From NCBI GenBank assembly GCA_014800845.1, contig JAAVFJ010000003.1, positions 1-64,000 on the forward strand: a stretch of 64,000 nt of DNA, in the 5' to 3' direction. This document shows positions 41,821 to 49,693 of this stretch, in pieces; the first letter of the stretch is position 1; each line of letters starts with the position of its first letter. The position numbers and the translations under genes are program-made. Source of the stretch: Bacteroidales bacterium (GTDB lineage Bacteria; Bacteroidota; Bacteroidia; Bacteroidales; Muribaculaceae). The notes beneath the pieces were generated by a model. It ran no database searches and was not told where the DNA came from. It saw only the letters and a list, made by a program, of their open reading frames with translations.

Positions 41821-42282
41821 TCAGCGGTTAAGGAGGGAATTGAGCATGGAGTCGAGCTCGTCGGCCTGCATGAGGCCTTCGTGGCGTTCCACCACCTTGC
41901 CGTAGGCGTCAATGAGAATAAATGCGGGTATGGAGTGAATGTTATATTTTTCGGTCAGTGCGGGGTTTTCATCCACATCGATTGATTGCATTTTGATTTT
42001 GCCGTCATATTTCTTTACAGCCTCTTCAAACACCGGCTTCATGGCCTGGCATGGGCCGCACCAAGTGGCGGAGAACTCCAGCACCTGCGGCATGCCCTTC
42101 TTGGCGGGGATGCGAGAGGCCACCAAAGCTGCGGAATCAGGGGCGAGAGCGCGTTCAGAATCGGTGGGGGCGGCCGCGGTTACAGACTCGCCATCGGTGC
42201 TGCGGGAGTTGGAATTGTTGCTGCATGCGCCTATGAAAGCTGCGCACACCAGAATAAGCAGAGAGTTGATGAGATTTTTCAT
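41821..42282 (-). CDS. Thioredoxin-fold lipoprotein
   Basis: The 153-residue product has a lipoprotein signal (ILVCAAFIGACSNN) and a thioredoxin domain with the active site EFSATWCGPCQAMKPVFEE, the CGPC of classical thioredoxins, then IDVDENPALTEKYNIHSIPAFILID (cis-Pro loop). As a periplasmic lipid-anchored thioredoxin it probably reduces or isomerises envelope disulfides. It lies between rhomboid and EEP genes, with 5-9 bp gaps on both sides. Confidence 0.9.
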   Translation of the reverse strand: MKNLINSLLILVCAAFIGACSNNSNSRSTDGESVTAAAPTDSERALAPDSAALVASRIPAKKGMPQVLEFSATWCGPCQAMKPVFEEAVKKYDGKIKMQSIDVDENPALTEKYNIHSIPAFILIDAYGKVVERHEGLMQADELDSMLNSLLNR

Positions 42283-42291
42283 AAATTACTT

Positions 42292-43095
42292 TTACTTAAT
42301 GCGTTGAGAGAGCTCGCGGAGATTGCGGCGTTCCTGAGTGGTGAGGGAGTCATAGCCGGAGACGCGGATTTTGTCGAGCAGGCGGTCCAGCTCTTCGGCG
42401 TCTTTACGGTGTCGCTCCATAACTGATATAACGCGGGAGACGCGTTTTGGTTTGATTTCGCGCTCAGTTTTCTTCCCTCCCCGCAGGTAGCCGGGTATGA
42501 AGGCGGCCACGAGTCCGAAGGCTGCGCCCCCTAAGTGAGCAATCTCTCCGCCACTGTTGCCACCGCCGAGACCTATGAATGCCAGCACAATCATGATGAT
42601 GGCTATGTATTTGAGCTTCACATCCCCTATGAAGAAGAGGTGGAAAGTGTAGTTGGGCATAAGCACCGCGGCTGCTGCCATGATGCTCAGCACCGAGGCG
42701 CTCGCCCCCATCAGCATCCCGCCGGAGAAATGAAATGCCGAGGCTACGCAGAGGTAGAGTAAGCCACCCGCCAGGCCACCCCCTAAGTAGAGGCCCAACA
42801 GTTTGCGCGGGCTAATCAGCTCAAGCAGAAGCCCTCCGAACCATGCCAGCCACAGCATGTTGAAGAGAATGTGCAGCGGCTGAATGTGGGTGAACATGTA
42901 GGAAAGCAGCGTCCAGGGACAACGCAGAAAAGCGCTGAACGAATCGGGCAGAGCGAAATAGGGCGCAAGCGATATACCGGCACCGAATTTGCTGAAGAGC
43001 ACGGAGAGGCCTACGCAGAGAAACACCGCTGCGTTGATGCCTATGAGCGAGCCGAGCACTCCGTGGCGCTTGATGATGTCAGTAACGTTTGCCAT
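42292..43095 (-). CDS. Rhomboid intramembrane serine protease
   Basis: The 267-residue membrane protein has six or so helices. LSYMFTHIQPLHILFNMLWLAWFGGLL holds the conserved HxxxN region, MLMGASASVLSIMAAAA contains the catalytic Ser in GxSx, and EIAHLGGAAFGLVAAF contains the catalytic His. A basic cytoplasmic tail (GGKKTEREIKPKRVSRVISVMERHRKDAEELDRLLDKIR) follows, which is longer than in the adjacent paralogue. It overlaps the other rhomboid gene by 17 bp. Substrates are unknown. Confidence 0.93.
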   Translation of the reverse strand: MANVTDIIKRHGVLGSLIGINAAVFLCVGLSVLFSKFGAGISLAPYFALPDSFSAFLRCPWTLLSYMFTHIQPLHILFNMLWLAWFGGLLLELISPRKLLGLYLGGGLAGGLLYLCVASAFHFSGGMLMGASASVLSIMAAAAVLMPNYTFHLFFIGDVKLKYIAIIMIVLAFIGLGGGNSGGEIAHLGGAAFGLVAAFIPGYLRGGKKTEREIKPKRVSRVISVMERHRKDAEELDRLLDKIRVSGYDSLTTQERRNLRELSQRIK

Positions 43096-43849
43096 TGAGT
43101 GTGCCCTGCTTATGCCAATAATAAATCAGAACGGCGCCGAAAATCATGCCCCCCAGGTGAGCGAAATGAGCCACGGAATTGAGCGTGCCGCTGACCCCGA
43201 AGAACAGCTCGATTACGGCGTAACCGGCCACAAGCCACTTGGCTTTGACAGGCACTGGGATGAACATGATGTACATAGGCACGTTGGGGAACACGCAGGC
43301 GAAACCGAGCAGCAGACCGAAGATGGCTCCGCTTGCCCCTATCGTCATCAGCGCATACTTAAATTGCGCTATGGCAGAGAGTATCATAGAATTGTTGTCG
43401 GCGAGCATCTCGGTGACTTCCGCTTCCATCTCTCTGTAGGTCAGATGGTTGGCGCCGGCTATGGCGCTGATATAGTCATGTTGCCAGCTGAAGGTCCAGA
43501 CTATCTCCTGCACAAGCGCCGCGCCAACGCCGCAGACGAAGTAGAAGAGCAGATAGCGGCGTGAGCCCCACGTGGCTTCCAGTATGCGGCCAAACATATA
43601 TAGCGCCCACATATTGAAGAAGATGTGAGCTATGCCACCCTGGCCGGCGGGAGCCTGCAGGAACATGTAGGTTATGAACTGCAGAGGATTGAAGGCATCG
43701 GAGCCCCAATAGTGCAGACCGAGGCGCGGCAGGATGGTGCCCTCGTTGAAGGCAGGCATCACGGCCCCGAGTATCCAGAGGCCAATATTGATAATAAGCA
43801 GGTTACGGGTAACAGCAGGTACCCCCCGCATAAAACCGTTGTTATTCAT
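43079..43849 (-). CDS. Rhomboid intramembrane serine protease
   Basis: The 256-residue rhomboid shows FITYMFLQAPAGQGGIAHIFFNMWALYMFGRIL, MTIGASGAIFGLLLGFACVFP (catalytic Ser in GASG) and NSVAHFAHLGGMIFGAVLIY (catalytic His). It is first in the rhomboid-rhomboid-thioredoxin-EEP operon. The minus strand has TACATTTG, then CACT, then the ATG, so the message is probably leaderless. It is related to the next gene but clearly divergent, so this is an old tandem duplication. Confidence 0.93.
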   Translation of the reverse strand: MNNNGFMRGVPAVTRNLLIINIGLWILGAVMPAFNEGTILPRLGLHYWGSDAFNPLQFITYMFLQAPAGQGGIAHIFFNMWALYMFGRILEATWGSRRYLLFYFVCGVGAALVQEIVWTFSWQHDYISAIAGANHLTYREMEAEVTEMLADNNSMILSAIAQFKYALMTIGASGAIFGLLLGFACVFPNVPMYIMFIPVPVKAKWLVAGYAVIELFFGVSGTLNSVAHFAHLGGMIFGAVLIYYWHKQGTLNGKRY

Positions 43850-43853
43850 AGTG

Positions 43854-43861
43854 CAAATGTA
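43854..43861 (-). promoter_or_regulatory. -7 box of rhomboid operon, leaderless
   Basis: TACATTTG on the minus strand lies four bases before the ATG at 43849. No clear TTTG was found 19-20 nt upstream, so the -33 element is weak. Confidence 0.5.
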
Positions 43862-43952
43862 CTAATTATTCTTGGTTTTTGTGGGTGTTTTACGAAAAAG
43901 TACAGGGTTTCAGCAAAAAATTAGCTCTTCTTAAAAATATTTTGGCGATTTA

Positions 43953-43984
43953 TTTGTTACTAAATTAGAAATTAAGTATATTTG
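43953..43984 (+). promoter_or_regulatory. Promoter of HU gene
   Basis: TTTG (43953-43956), 20 nt and TATATTTG (43977-43984) match the Bacteroidota consensus. The leader to the ATG at 44018 is ~28 nt. The surrounding A/T-rich sequence fits a strong promoter. Confidence 0.8.
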
Positions 43985-44017
43985 CCCCCAAATATATTTA
44001 TGTAATAAACTCAAGCT

Positions 44018-44281
44018 ATGAACAGAACAGATTTAGTAAATGAAATCGCAGCAAAAGCTAATCTCAATAAGGTGACTGCAAAGGCTGCTCTCGATGCTTG
44101 TCTCGAATCTATCGCTCAGGCCCTGGCCAATGAAGACAAGGTTGCTCTTCTCAACTTCGGTACATTTGCAGTAGTAGAAAAGGAAGCGCGCACCGGCATC
44201 AACCCCCGTACAAAAGAGAAAATCGAGATTCCCGCCCGCAAGGTTGTGAAATTCAAACCCAGCGCTGACCTCGGTAAGTAA
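44018..44281 (+). CDS. HU-family DNA-binding protein
   Basis: The nucleoid protein bends and compacts DNA as a dimer. The 87-residue product is a canonical HU: MNRTDLVNEIAAKANLNKVTAKAALDACLESIAQAL (helical body), NFGTFAVVEKEARTGINPRTKEKIEIPARKVVKFKP (the beta-arm with GxxPRTKE and the conserved Pro) and a short C-terminus. Length (~90) is typical. It is a single gene with its own strong promoter; a CAGACC/GGTCTG hairpin lies at 44329-44358. Confidence 0.96.
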   Translation: MNRTDLVNEIAAKANLNKVTAKAALDACLESIAQALANEDKVALLNFGTFAVVEKEARTGINPRTKEKIEIPARKVVKFKPSADLGK

Positions 44282-44397
44282 TCTGACAGCATGAAACGGT
44301 ACCCCCCCCGGCTACCGGACGAAATTATCAGACCCCGCACCACAAGGAGCGAGGTCTGGTTGCATAAATGAGTTCAATGCTTAAATAATACTATGTT

Positions 44398-44988
44398 ATG
44401 AAGAAAACAATCATGGCCGCTTCCATGACAGCGGGAATACTTTTATGCGCTTGTGCCAACGACAAAGGTGGCGCCTCTGACTCTGCGGTGCAGACCGCGG
44501 CTCAGACCGATGGGTCAAAAGTGTTGGTGGCTTACTATTCCGCAACAGGCAATACGGCCAAAGCCGCCGACGATATTGCAAAGGCCACCGGCGGCACTCT
44601 CTATGAAATTGAACCCGAACAGAAGTACACTGACGCTGACCTGGACTATGAGAATGATAAATCCAGAAGCGCGGTGGAGAACAAGAACCCCGATATGCGT
44701 CCGGCCATCAAGATGGGTCTGGACGTAGCCCCTTACGAGACTATATATCTCGGTTTCCCCGTATGGTGGGATAAGGCCCCGCTGGTGGTCTACACCTTCC
44801 TTGATTCCTACGATTTTTCAGGCAAGAAGATCGTGGTGTTCGCCACAGCTCATTCAAGCGGCTTGAATCCCAGCTACGAAGCGCTGAAAGCCGCATACCC
44901 CTCACTGGATATGCAGGAGGGAAAATTTCTCAACGTGACCTCCACCGACTCATTTAAAGAGTGGGTAGAGGGTTTGAAGAGTAAATAA
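44398..44988 (+). CDS. Flavodoxin-like lipoprotein
   Basis: The 196-residue product has a lipobox signal (ASMTAGILLCACAND) followed by a flavodoxin_4 domain: VLVAYYSATGNTAKAADDIAKATGG (FMN phosphate loop TGNT), YETIYLGFPVWWDKAPLVVYTFLDSYDFSGKKIVVFATAHSSG. It is an FMN-binding electron carrier anchored in the periplasm or outer membrane, which is unusual, as most flavodoxins are cytoplasmic. It is 4 bp before a PepSY-TM gene that may pass it electrons. Confidence 0.88.
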   Translation: MKKTIMAASMTAGILLCACANDKGGASDSAVQTAAQTDGSKVLVAYYSATGNTAKAADDIAKATGGTLYEIEPEQKYTDADLDYENDKSRSAVENKNPDMRPAIKMGLDVAPYETIYLGFPVWWDKAPLVVYTFLDSYDFSGKKIVVFATAHSSGLNPSYEALKAAYPSLDMQEGKFLNVTSTDSFKEWVEGLKSK

Positions 44989-44992
44989 TCCC

Positions 44993-45640
44993 ATGCGTCT
45001 GATTCGATTGATTCATAGATGGACAGGCCTTCTGATAGGTCTGTTCTTTCTTATATCCTGTCTGTCCGGATTAATGATTGTGGTCGGGAAGATTATAGGT
45101 TCCTATGCCCCGTTTTTTAAATTCTTCAACCACCTCCACACCTCCCTCTTCCTGAGTAAAACCGGCAAGGAAATACTTGGAATAGCCACACTACTGGCCA
45201 TCGTGGAGATAGTCACGGGCTATTGGCTGTGGGGCAAAATGACAGCGGCGTTGGCGCGCTCCATGCGTAAGAAGGGGCGCAGCGCCTGGGCTGCCGTGTG
45301 GAAAATGATTGGCTTTAAATATCCGAGTCCCGTCAAAGGCTTGCATAATGGGGCCGGTGTGTGGAGCGGCGTCCCCCTGCTGATAATGATTCTAACAGCC
45401 CTGACCTGGAGCTTCGGATGGTATAACGATATAATGTATATGCTTTTTGATTCCGGAGCATCCGGGAGTTGGGGCACTAATCTGTTTCATACGATTCATG
45501 CCCTGCACGTAGGGAGTTGGGACGGCCTCTTTTCCCGACTGCTGTGGGCAGCCGCCGTGCTGTTAGGAGGCTCGCTACCCGTCACAGGACTGCTAATCTA
45601 TTGCCGGAACAGATCCCGCAGCAGAAAGCACCATGATTAA
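44993..45640 (+). CDS. PepSY-associated transmembrane protein
   Basis: The 215-residue inner-membrane protein starts MRLIRLIHRWTGLLIGLFFLISCLSGLMIVV, the PepSY-TM helix with the conserved HRWTG. HLHTSLFL, GLHNGAGVWSGVPLLIMILTALTWSFGW and FHTIHALHVGSWDGLFSRLLWAAAVLLGGSLPVTGLLIY supply repeated His pairs that fit haem ligands, as in PiuB/FecR-reductase-like PepSY-TM proteins. It is likely a b-type-haem transmembrane electron carrier for the upstream flavodoxin lipoprotein; this is inference. Confidence 0.82.
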   Translation: MRLIRLIHRWTGLLIGLFFLISCLSGLMIVVGKIIGSYAPFFKFFNHLHTSLFLSKTGKEILGIATLLAIVEIVTGYWLWGKMTAALARSMRKKGRSAWAAVWKMIGFKYPSPVKGLHNGAGVWSGVPLLIMILTALTWSFGWYNDIMYMLFDSGASGSWGTNLFHTIHALHVGSWDGLFSRLLWAAAVLLGGSLPVTGLLIYCRNRSRSRKHHD

Positions 45641-45705
45641 GCCCAAACATTTATGCTCAGACCCGACTTATACTCACCTCTTTAGGAAAAGAGAGCACGT
45701 AGCCT

Positions 45706-46917
45706 CTATTTGTTTTTGGTGAGTTGCCAATAGGCGCGGAGGGTGATTACGAGGGTGGCGCCGAGCATTGGGATTAGGGCGGTGTTGAGAGTCTGCACAC
45801 CGCATTTGCAGATTATGAAGGTGCCCAGCGCCAGCAGGGCTTGCAGCAGGAAGAGGTAGCTCAGCGGCTTTGCCAGTCGTTTGCTCCAGCAGAGGCAGGG
45901 CACAAGCAGCCATAGCGGATTGAGCCAGAGTGCCAGCCAGTTGGGCGATGTGCCTTCGTGCTCGCTCATGAACACCAGGAACCAGATGAGGCAGCCGGGT
46001 AAGCCGCAGATTACTCCCCATGCGGCCCACAGTATTCTCGGGCTTTTCCCTCTGCGATACGCTATGTAAACTATTCCTACGGCTATCAGTCCCACTAAGG
46101 TCAGTATAAAGTCGGGGGAGAGATACCAGGGTGTGGCGGGCAGGCGCATGTCCCCTTCGCCGGGATAGAGCACTTCCGCACCCTCCACGAGCGGTGAGCC
46201 GTCGGCGCGCCTGCTGCGGTCTATGTTTGAGGCAAGCACCACGGGCGCAAAGGCCTGCTCGCGGGGCTGTATTGGGCGATCTATGGAGCTGCCCAGCGCC
46301 ATGTCTATGCCTAACTGATACCACGGGTAGCCGGCGTTGAGCTGCTTAAGCATTTGTCGGTAAGTGTGGTAATCGGCTGTGGTGTCAGTGCTATATGTGG
46401 CCGTGACACCCATAGCGGCATCAATGTCGTCGAGTATGCGGGTGGAGCAGTTGCGGCTGAAGTACTGATAGCGGTAGGTGCAGAAGCGTGGGTCGGCATC
46501 GTGGCGCAGGATGGCGAGTAGCGAGTCGGTCTCCTGCTTCGTGAAGTTGAGCTGATACAGTGTCACTCGTGAGCGTCGCTGAGCGTAAGAGTAAAGGAAG
46601 AGTGGGGTGGGAGAGGCCTGAGCCATGTAGTCGGTCTCTCCCTTCACGAAGCGGTAGACGAATCCGGGGGAGGTGAAGTCAAACACTCCGTAATTGTAGA
46701 CCTCATCAACCGGGCGCCCCTCATATTGCCCTGTCACGCGGAGGGCTGCGTGGCCGTAAAGCTCAAAGATTTCGGGACCGGCATCGCATATCAGCAGGCT
46801 GACTTTCAGCGAATCGGGTCGGCTCTCGGCTGCATTTTCCTGTGCGATGCAAAGTGCCGTGGGGAGCAGGACAGTCAGCAGGGTAAGCAGGATGAATCTG
46901 AGGCTGAGTTGCTTCAT
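45706..46917 (-). CDS. DUF4105/Lnb-type membrane protein
   Basis: The 403-residue protein has a signal sequence (FILLTLLTVLLPTALCIAQ), an Lnb-like (DUF4105) periplasmic domain and about four to five C-terminal transmembrane helices. The domain shows VSLLICDAGPEIFELYGHAALRV, YNYGVFDFTSPGFVYRFVKGETDYMA and YQYFSRNCSTRILDDID, whose His, Asn and Cys form an NlpC/P60-like site. Lnb in Gram-positives transacylates lipoproteins; in Bacteroidota the reaction is uncertain. It is last in the nnr-DUF4831 run, 2 bp after DUF4831. Confidence 0.83.
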   Translation of the reverse strand: MKQLSLRFILLTLLTVLLPTALCIAQENAAESRPDSLKVSLLICDAGPEIFELYGHAALRVTGQYEGRPVDEVYNYGVFDFTSPGFVYRFVKGETDYMAQASPTPLFLYSYAQRRSRVTLYQLNFTKQETDSLLAILRHDADPRFCTYRYQYFSRNCSTRILDDIDAAMGVTATYSTDTTADYHTYRQMLKQLNAGYPWYQLGIDMALGSSIDRPIQPREQAFAPVVLASNIDRSRRADGSPLVEGAEVLYPGEGDMRLPATPWYLSPDFILTLVGLIAVGIVYIAYRRGKSPRILWAAWGVICGLPGCLIWFLVFMSEHEGTSPNWLALWLNPLWLLVPCLCWSKRLAKPLSYLFLLQALLALGTFIICKCGVQTLNTALIPMLGATLVITLRAYWQLTKNK

Positions 46918-46919
46918 AA

Positions 46920-48008
46920 TCAGGGGTTTGTGCCTAATGTGGCAATCTTCTCAACGGCGCCGGTAGCGGGGTTGAAGATGGCGCATGAGGGGGCGCGCTT
47001 GTCGGTGAACAGCTTGGGGTCGAGGCCGAAGAGAATGCCGTTTTGCGCGAGCTCCACTTCGGAGTTGAGGAAGTTGCGTCCGCGGAATTGCAGGGTGATG
47101 TTAGCCGTGCCGGGGAGGCGGTAGACCACCGCCTCCTTCGGCATAGCCTTGGGCTCACCTTTGGCATTAAGGGGAAGTTCGGGAGTGGATATACCGGTGA
47201 TACTCAGTATGATAGGCTCACCCACCAGGTCGTCGGAATTGCGGAAATGGTCGCCGGGGGCGAGTCGCGCCACCACGAATGAGGTTTCGGGCAGGTCGGT
47301 GGAGTCGGGCACCACAGTGATGCGACGTGACTCGGTGTAGGAATACTCGTAGCCGGTGAAAGCGCGCATCATGGCGTCTTCCTGTGCCTGCAGACTCTGA
47401 AGCATCAGCTCCAGCTGGCGCCCGTCGGTGGGCATCGTTTCGGCAGTGCCGCGCGACAGACTCAGGCGGCTCTCGCGAATCTCCATGATGGCGCGTGCGA
47501 GCATCTGAGCCTTCTTGGCGTCGGAGAGGCTCACGAGGAAGTCCTCGTCCACATATTTCAGATACTCGTCCATGTCCGGGCGCTGCGGGGTCACGTCGGC
47601 AGGAAGCGCGGGGATGGGGCTTTGCGAGGCTTCGGTGTTGATGGCCAGCAGCATACCGTCGGCATCCACACAGATGGAAGTGGTGGCGCCCGGCTTGATG
47701 GTCATCAGATATTTGTCGGGGCCGGCAGTGCCGCGGGTGTAGATGGCGGCGGACTGTAGTTCGCAGCTGCGGGAGTCGTTTTCTATCACATCGACCTTGC
47801 CGAGATAGCGGGGCGCATACTGGCGATAGGGACCGGCCACACGCTCGGTGAAGTTAGCGGTCAGGTCAATGTTGAGCTCCGTGAGGGGGAGAGAGTAGAT
47901 AAGTCCGTATTCGTTGGACTTGTCGCCGGTGAGCATACGGGTGGCCTGAGCGCAGGCGAGCGTGACGCAGAGGAGCGAGAGTATAGCGAGAAGCGAGAGT
48001 CTTTTCAT
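46920..48008 (-). CDS. DUF4831 family exported protein
   Basis: The 362-residue product has a signal peptide (LAILSLLCVTLACAQA) and the DUF4831 pattern: GLIYSLPLTELNIDLTANFTERVAGPYRQYAPRYLG, LKYVDEDFLVSLSDAKKAQMLARAIMEIRESR and LPGTANITLQFRGRNFLNSEVELAQNGILFGL. DUF4831 is confined to Bacteroidota and has no known function. It overlaps the end of nnr by 4 bp. It is probably periplasmic. Confidence 0.82.
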   Translation of the reverse strand: MKRLSLLAILSLLCVTLACAQATRMLTGDKSNEYGLIYSLPLTELNIDLTANFTERVAGPYRQYAPRYLGKVDVIENDSRSCELQSAAIYTRGTAGPDKYLMTIKPGATTSICVDADGMLLAINTEASQSPIPALPADVTPQRPDMDEYLKYVDEDFLVSLSDAKKAQMLARAIMEIRESRLSLSRGTAETMPTDGRQLELMLQSLQAQEDAMMRAFTGYEYSYTESRRITVVPDSTDLPETSFVVARLAPGDHFRNSDDLVGEPIILSITGISTPELPLNAKGEPKAMPKEAVVYRLPGTANITLQFRGRNFLNSEVELAQNGILFGLDPKLFTDKRAPSCAIFNPATGAVEKIATLGTNP

Positions 48009-49519
48009 TTCATTATCTCTTTAATTGCCAGGGGAAGTCTGTCGATTATGTCGGAGGCTGTGAGACCCGGTTCCCCCAGGTCTTCGGCAGCCATGTCGCC
48101 GGCGTAGCCGTGGAGGAAGACACCGATGGTGGCGGCGAGTTCCGGCTGATAGCCTTGTGCTATGAATGAGGTGATTATGCCGGTGAGCACATCGCCGCTG
48201 CCGGCAGTGGCCATGCCGGGGTTGCCGGTGGAGTTGAAGTAGACCTTGCCGTCGGGGCGCACTATGGCGGTGTGGTGGCCCTTCAGCACAATTATGATAT
48301 TGTAGTATTGCGACACCTCTATGGCTTTGCGCAGGCGGGCTTCATCGTTGACCTGCTCGCCAAACAGGCGGTCAAATTCCCCCTTGTGAGGGGTAATAAC
48401 GGTCATGGCCGGGAGCATGGAGAGCAGCGTGGGGCGCTTGGCTATGCAGTTAAGTGCGTCGGCATCGAGCACCAGCGGCATATCGGCATTTTTCAGGAGC
48501 CCCTCAAGAGCGTTAATAGTGTCGTCGAAAGTGCCGATGCCGGGGCCTACCGCCACAGCCTTGTGGGAGTGGTGGAGGCGCATGTCAGAGATATAGCGCT
48601 CATTCTTGTCCGGCTCAAACATGACTTCACACAGGGCAGTCTGCAGCGGAATCATGCCGCAGCGGGCGGAGTGCACGGTCACGAGGCCGGCGCCTGACTT
48701 GATGGCGGCGCGTGCCGACATGATTGCCGCACCCATCATACCCATCGAGCCGGCCATAATCATAGCCGAACCGAAATCGCGCTTAGCCGCAAAGGGGTGG
48801 CGGCGCTTTATGGCGCGGTGCACATTGCCGCGGTCCACGTAGAAGAAAGTGGCGGGGGTCTGCTTGATTTTTGTAGCGTCGAGCTCTATGTCGAGCACCT
48901 TCCATTCGCCCACCACGTCGGCGTTCTCCTGAAAGAAGAAGGCTATGCGGGGCACAGAGATGGCCAGCGTAAGATTGGCATGCACCACGTCGCGCAGGCT
49001 CACATTGTCATTCCACTCGCCGTATAGGCCCGAGGGTATGTCGATGGAAATCACGTAGGCTTTGCTCTCGTTGATGTAGCGCACGAGAGTCATGAAGCCC
49101 CCCTGCAGCGGATTGGTCAATCCGGCGCCGAAGAGGCCGTCGAGCACCACATCGCCCTTGCTGAGATAGGGGGGATTGAACTCCTTGGTCACCTCGGTGA
49201 AGTCCACGTTGTCGAGCTCTATGAGCTTGTTGCGCTGCTCTTTGCAGTCGTGGCTGAGGTGGCCGAGCACATTAAACAGGAATATTTCCACACGCTTGTA
49301 GCCCTGCTCAATCAGCATGCGGGCGGCAGCCAGCGCATCGCCGCCGTTATTACCCGGACCGGCAATGACCACAATGCGTTGCGAGGGGAGGAAACGACTG
49401 ATGATTTCGCACGAAATGGCACCGGCAGCGCGCTCCATCAGCTCGATGGAGTCCACATTCTGCGCGCGGCAAGTTGCCTCATCTATCTCTTTCAGTACTT
49501 GCGACGGGAAAAGTTTCAT
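48005..49519 (-). CDS. nnr: Bifunctional NAD(P)HX epimerase/dehydratase
   Basis: The fused metabolite-repair enzyme restores hydrated NAD(P)H. Of 504 residues, the N-terminal half is the YjeF epimerase (SIELMERAAGAISCEII, IVVIAGPGNNGGDALAAARML, DVVLDGLFGAGL). The C-terminal half is the ADP-dependent dehydratase (RDFGSAMIMAGSMGMMGAAIMSARAAIKSGAGLVTV, GPGIG, PLVLDADALNCIA, TPHKGEFDRL, TGNPGMATAGSGDVLTGII). Length matches the E. coli YjeF fusion. A -7 box ends four bases before the ATG, so the mRNA may be leaderless. Confidence 0.95.
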   Translation of the reverse strand: MKLFPSQVLKEIDEATCRAQNVDSIELMERAAGAISCEIISRFLPSQRIVVIAGPGNNGGDALAAARMLIEQGYKRVEIFLFNVLGHLSHDCKEQRNKLIELDNVDFTEVTKEFNPPYLSKGDVVLDGLFGAGLTNPLQGGFMTLVRYINESKAYVISIDIPSGLYGEWNDNVSLRDVVHANLTLAISVPRIAFFFQENADVVGEWKVLDIELDATKIKQTPATFFYVDRGNVHRAIKRRHPFAAKRDFGSAMIMAGSMGMMGAAIMSARAAIKSGAGLVTVHSARCGMIPLQTALCEVMFEPDKNERYISDMRLHHSHKAVAVGPGIGTFDDTINALEGLLKNADMPLVLDADALNCIAKRPTLLSMLPAMTVITPHKGEFDRLFGEQVNDEARLRKAIEVSQYYNIIIVLKGHHTAIVRPDGKVYFNSTGNPGMATAGSGDVLTGIITSFIAQGYQPELAATIGVFLHGYAGDMAAEDLGEPGLTASDIIDRLPLAIKEIMK

Positions 49520-49523
49520 GTTG

Positions 49524-49555
49524 CAAAGGTAGTAAAAGTATAGCAGATAATCAAC
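49524..49555 (-). promoter_or_regulatory. Promoter of nnr operon, leaderless
   Basis: On the minus strand GTTG (49552-49555), 20 nt and TACCTTTG (49524-49531) are followed by CAAC and the ATG at 49519. The start codon would be at or next to the transcript start. Confidence 0.6.
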
Positions 49556-49621
49556 ACCGGTACTTAATATTTCGCAGATAGCCCCCTTTCAATATAAGAG
49601 CCTCCCCGCGCACCGGGCCGT

Positions 49622-49663
49622 AAAAAAAGCACCACACGCCAGATAGATGATGGCGGGTGGTGC
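49622..49663 (-). terminator. Terminator of type IX secretion operon
   Basis: On the minus strand GCACCAC-CCGCC type arms (CACCAC-A-CGCC/GGCG-G-GTGGTG) fold around an 11-nt loop and end in GCTTTTTTTACGG. It lies about 30 bp after the gldN stop. Confidence 0.85.
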
Positions 49664-49693
49664 GGGTGCTATAGATTTGTTATTGAGGAATGG

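Noticed and set aside
44301-44328. Run of eight C residues after HU, considered as a phase-variable tract
   Set aside because: It is outside any reading frame and not placed in a promoter spacer, so slippage would have no clear effect.
45674-46324. 216-codon minus-strand ORF in another frame of the Lnb-like gene
   Set aside because: Alternative frame of a gene with clear family motifs; Arg/His-rich shadow.
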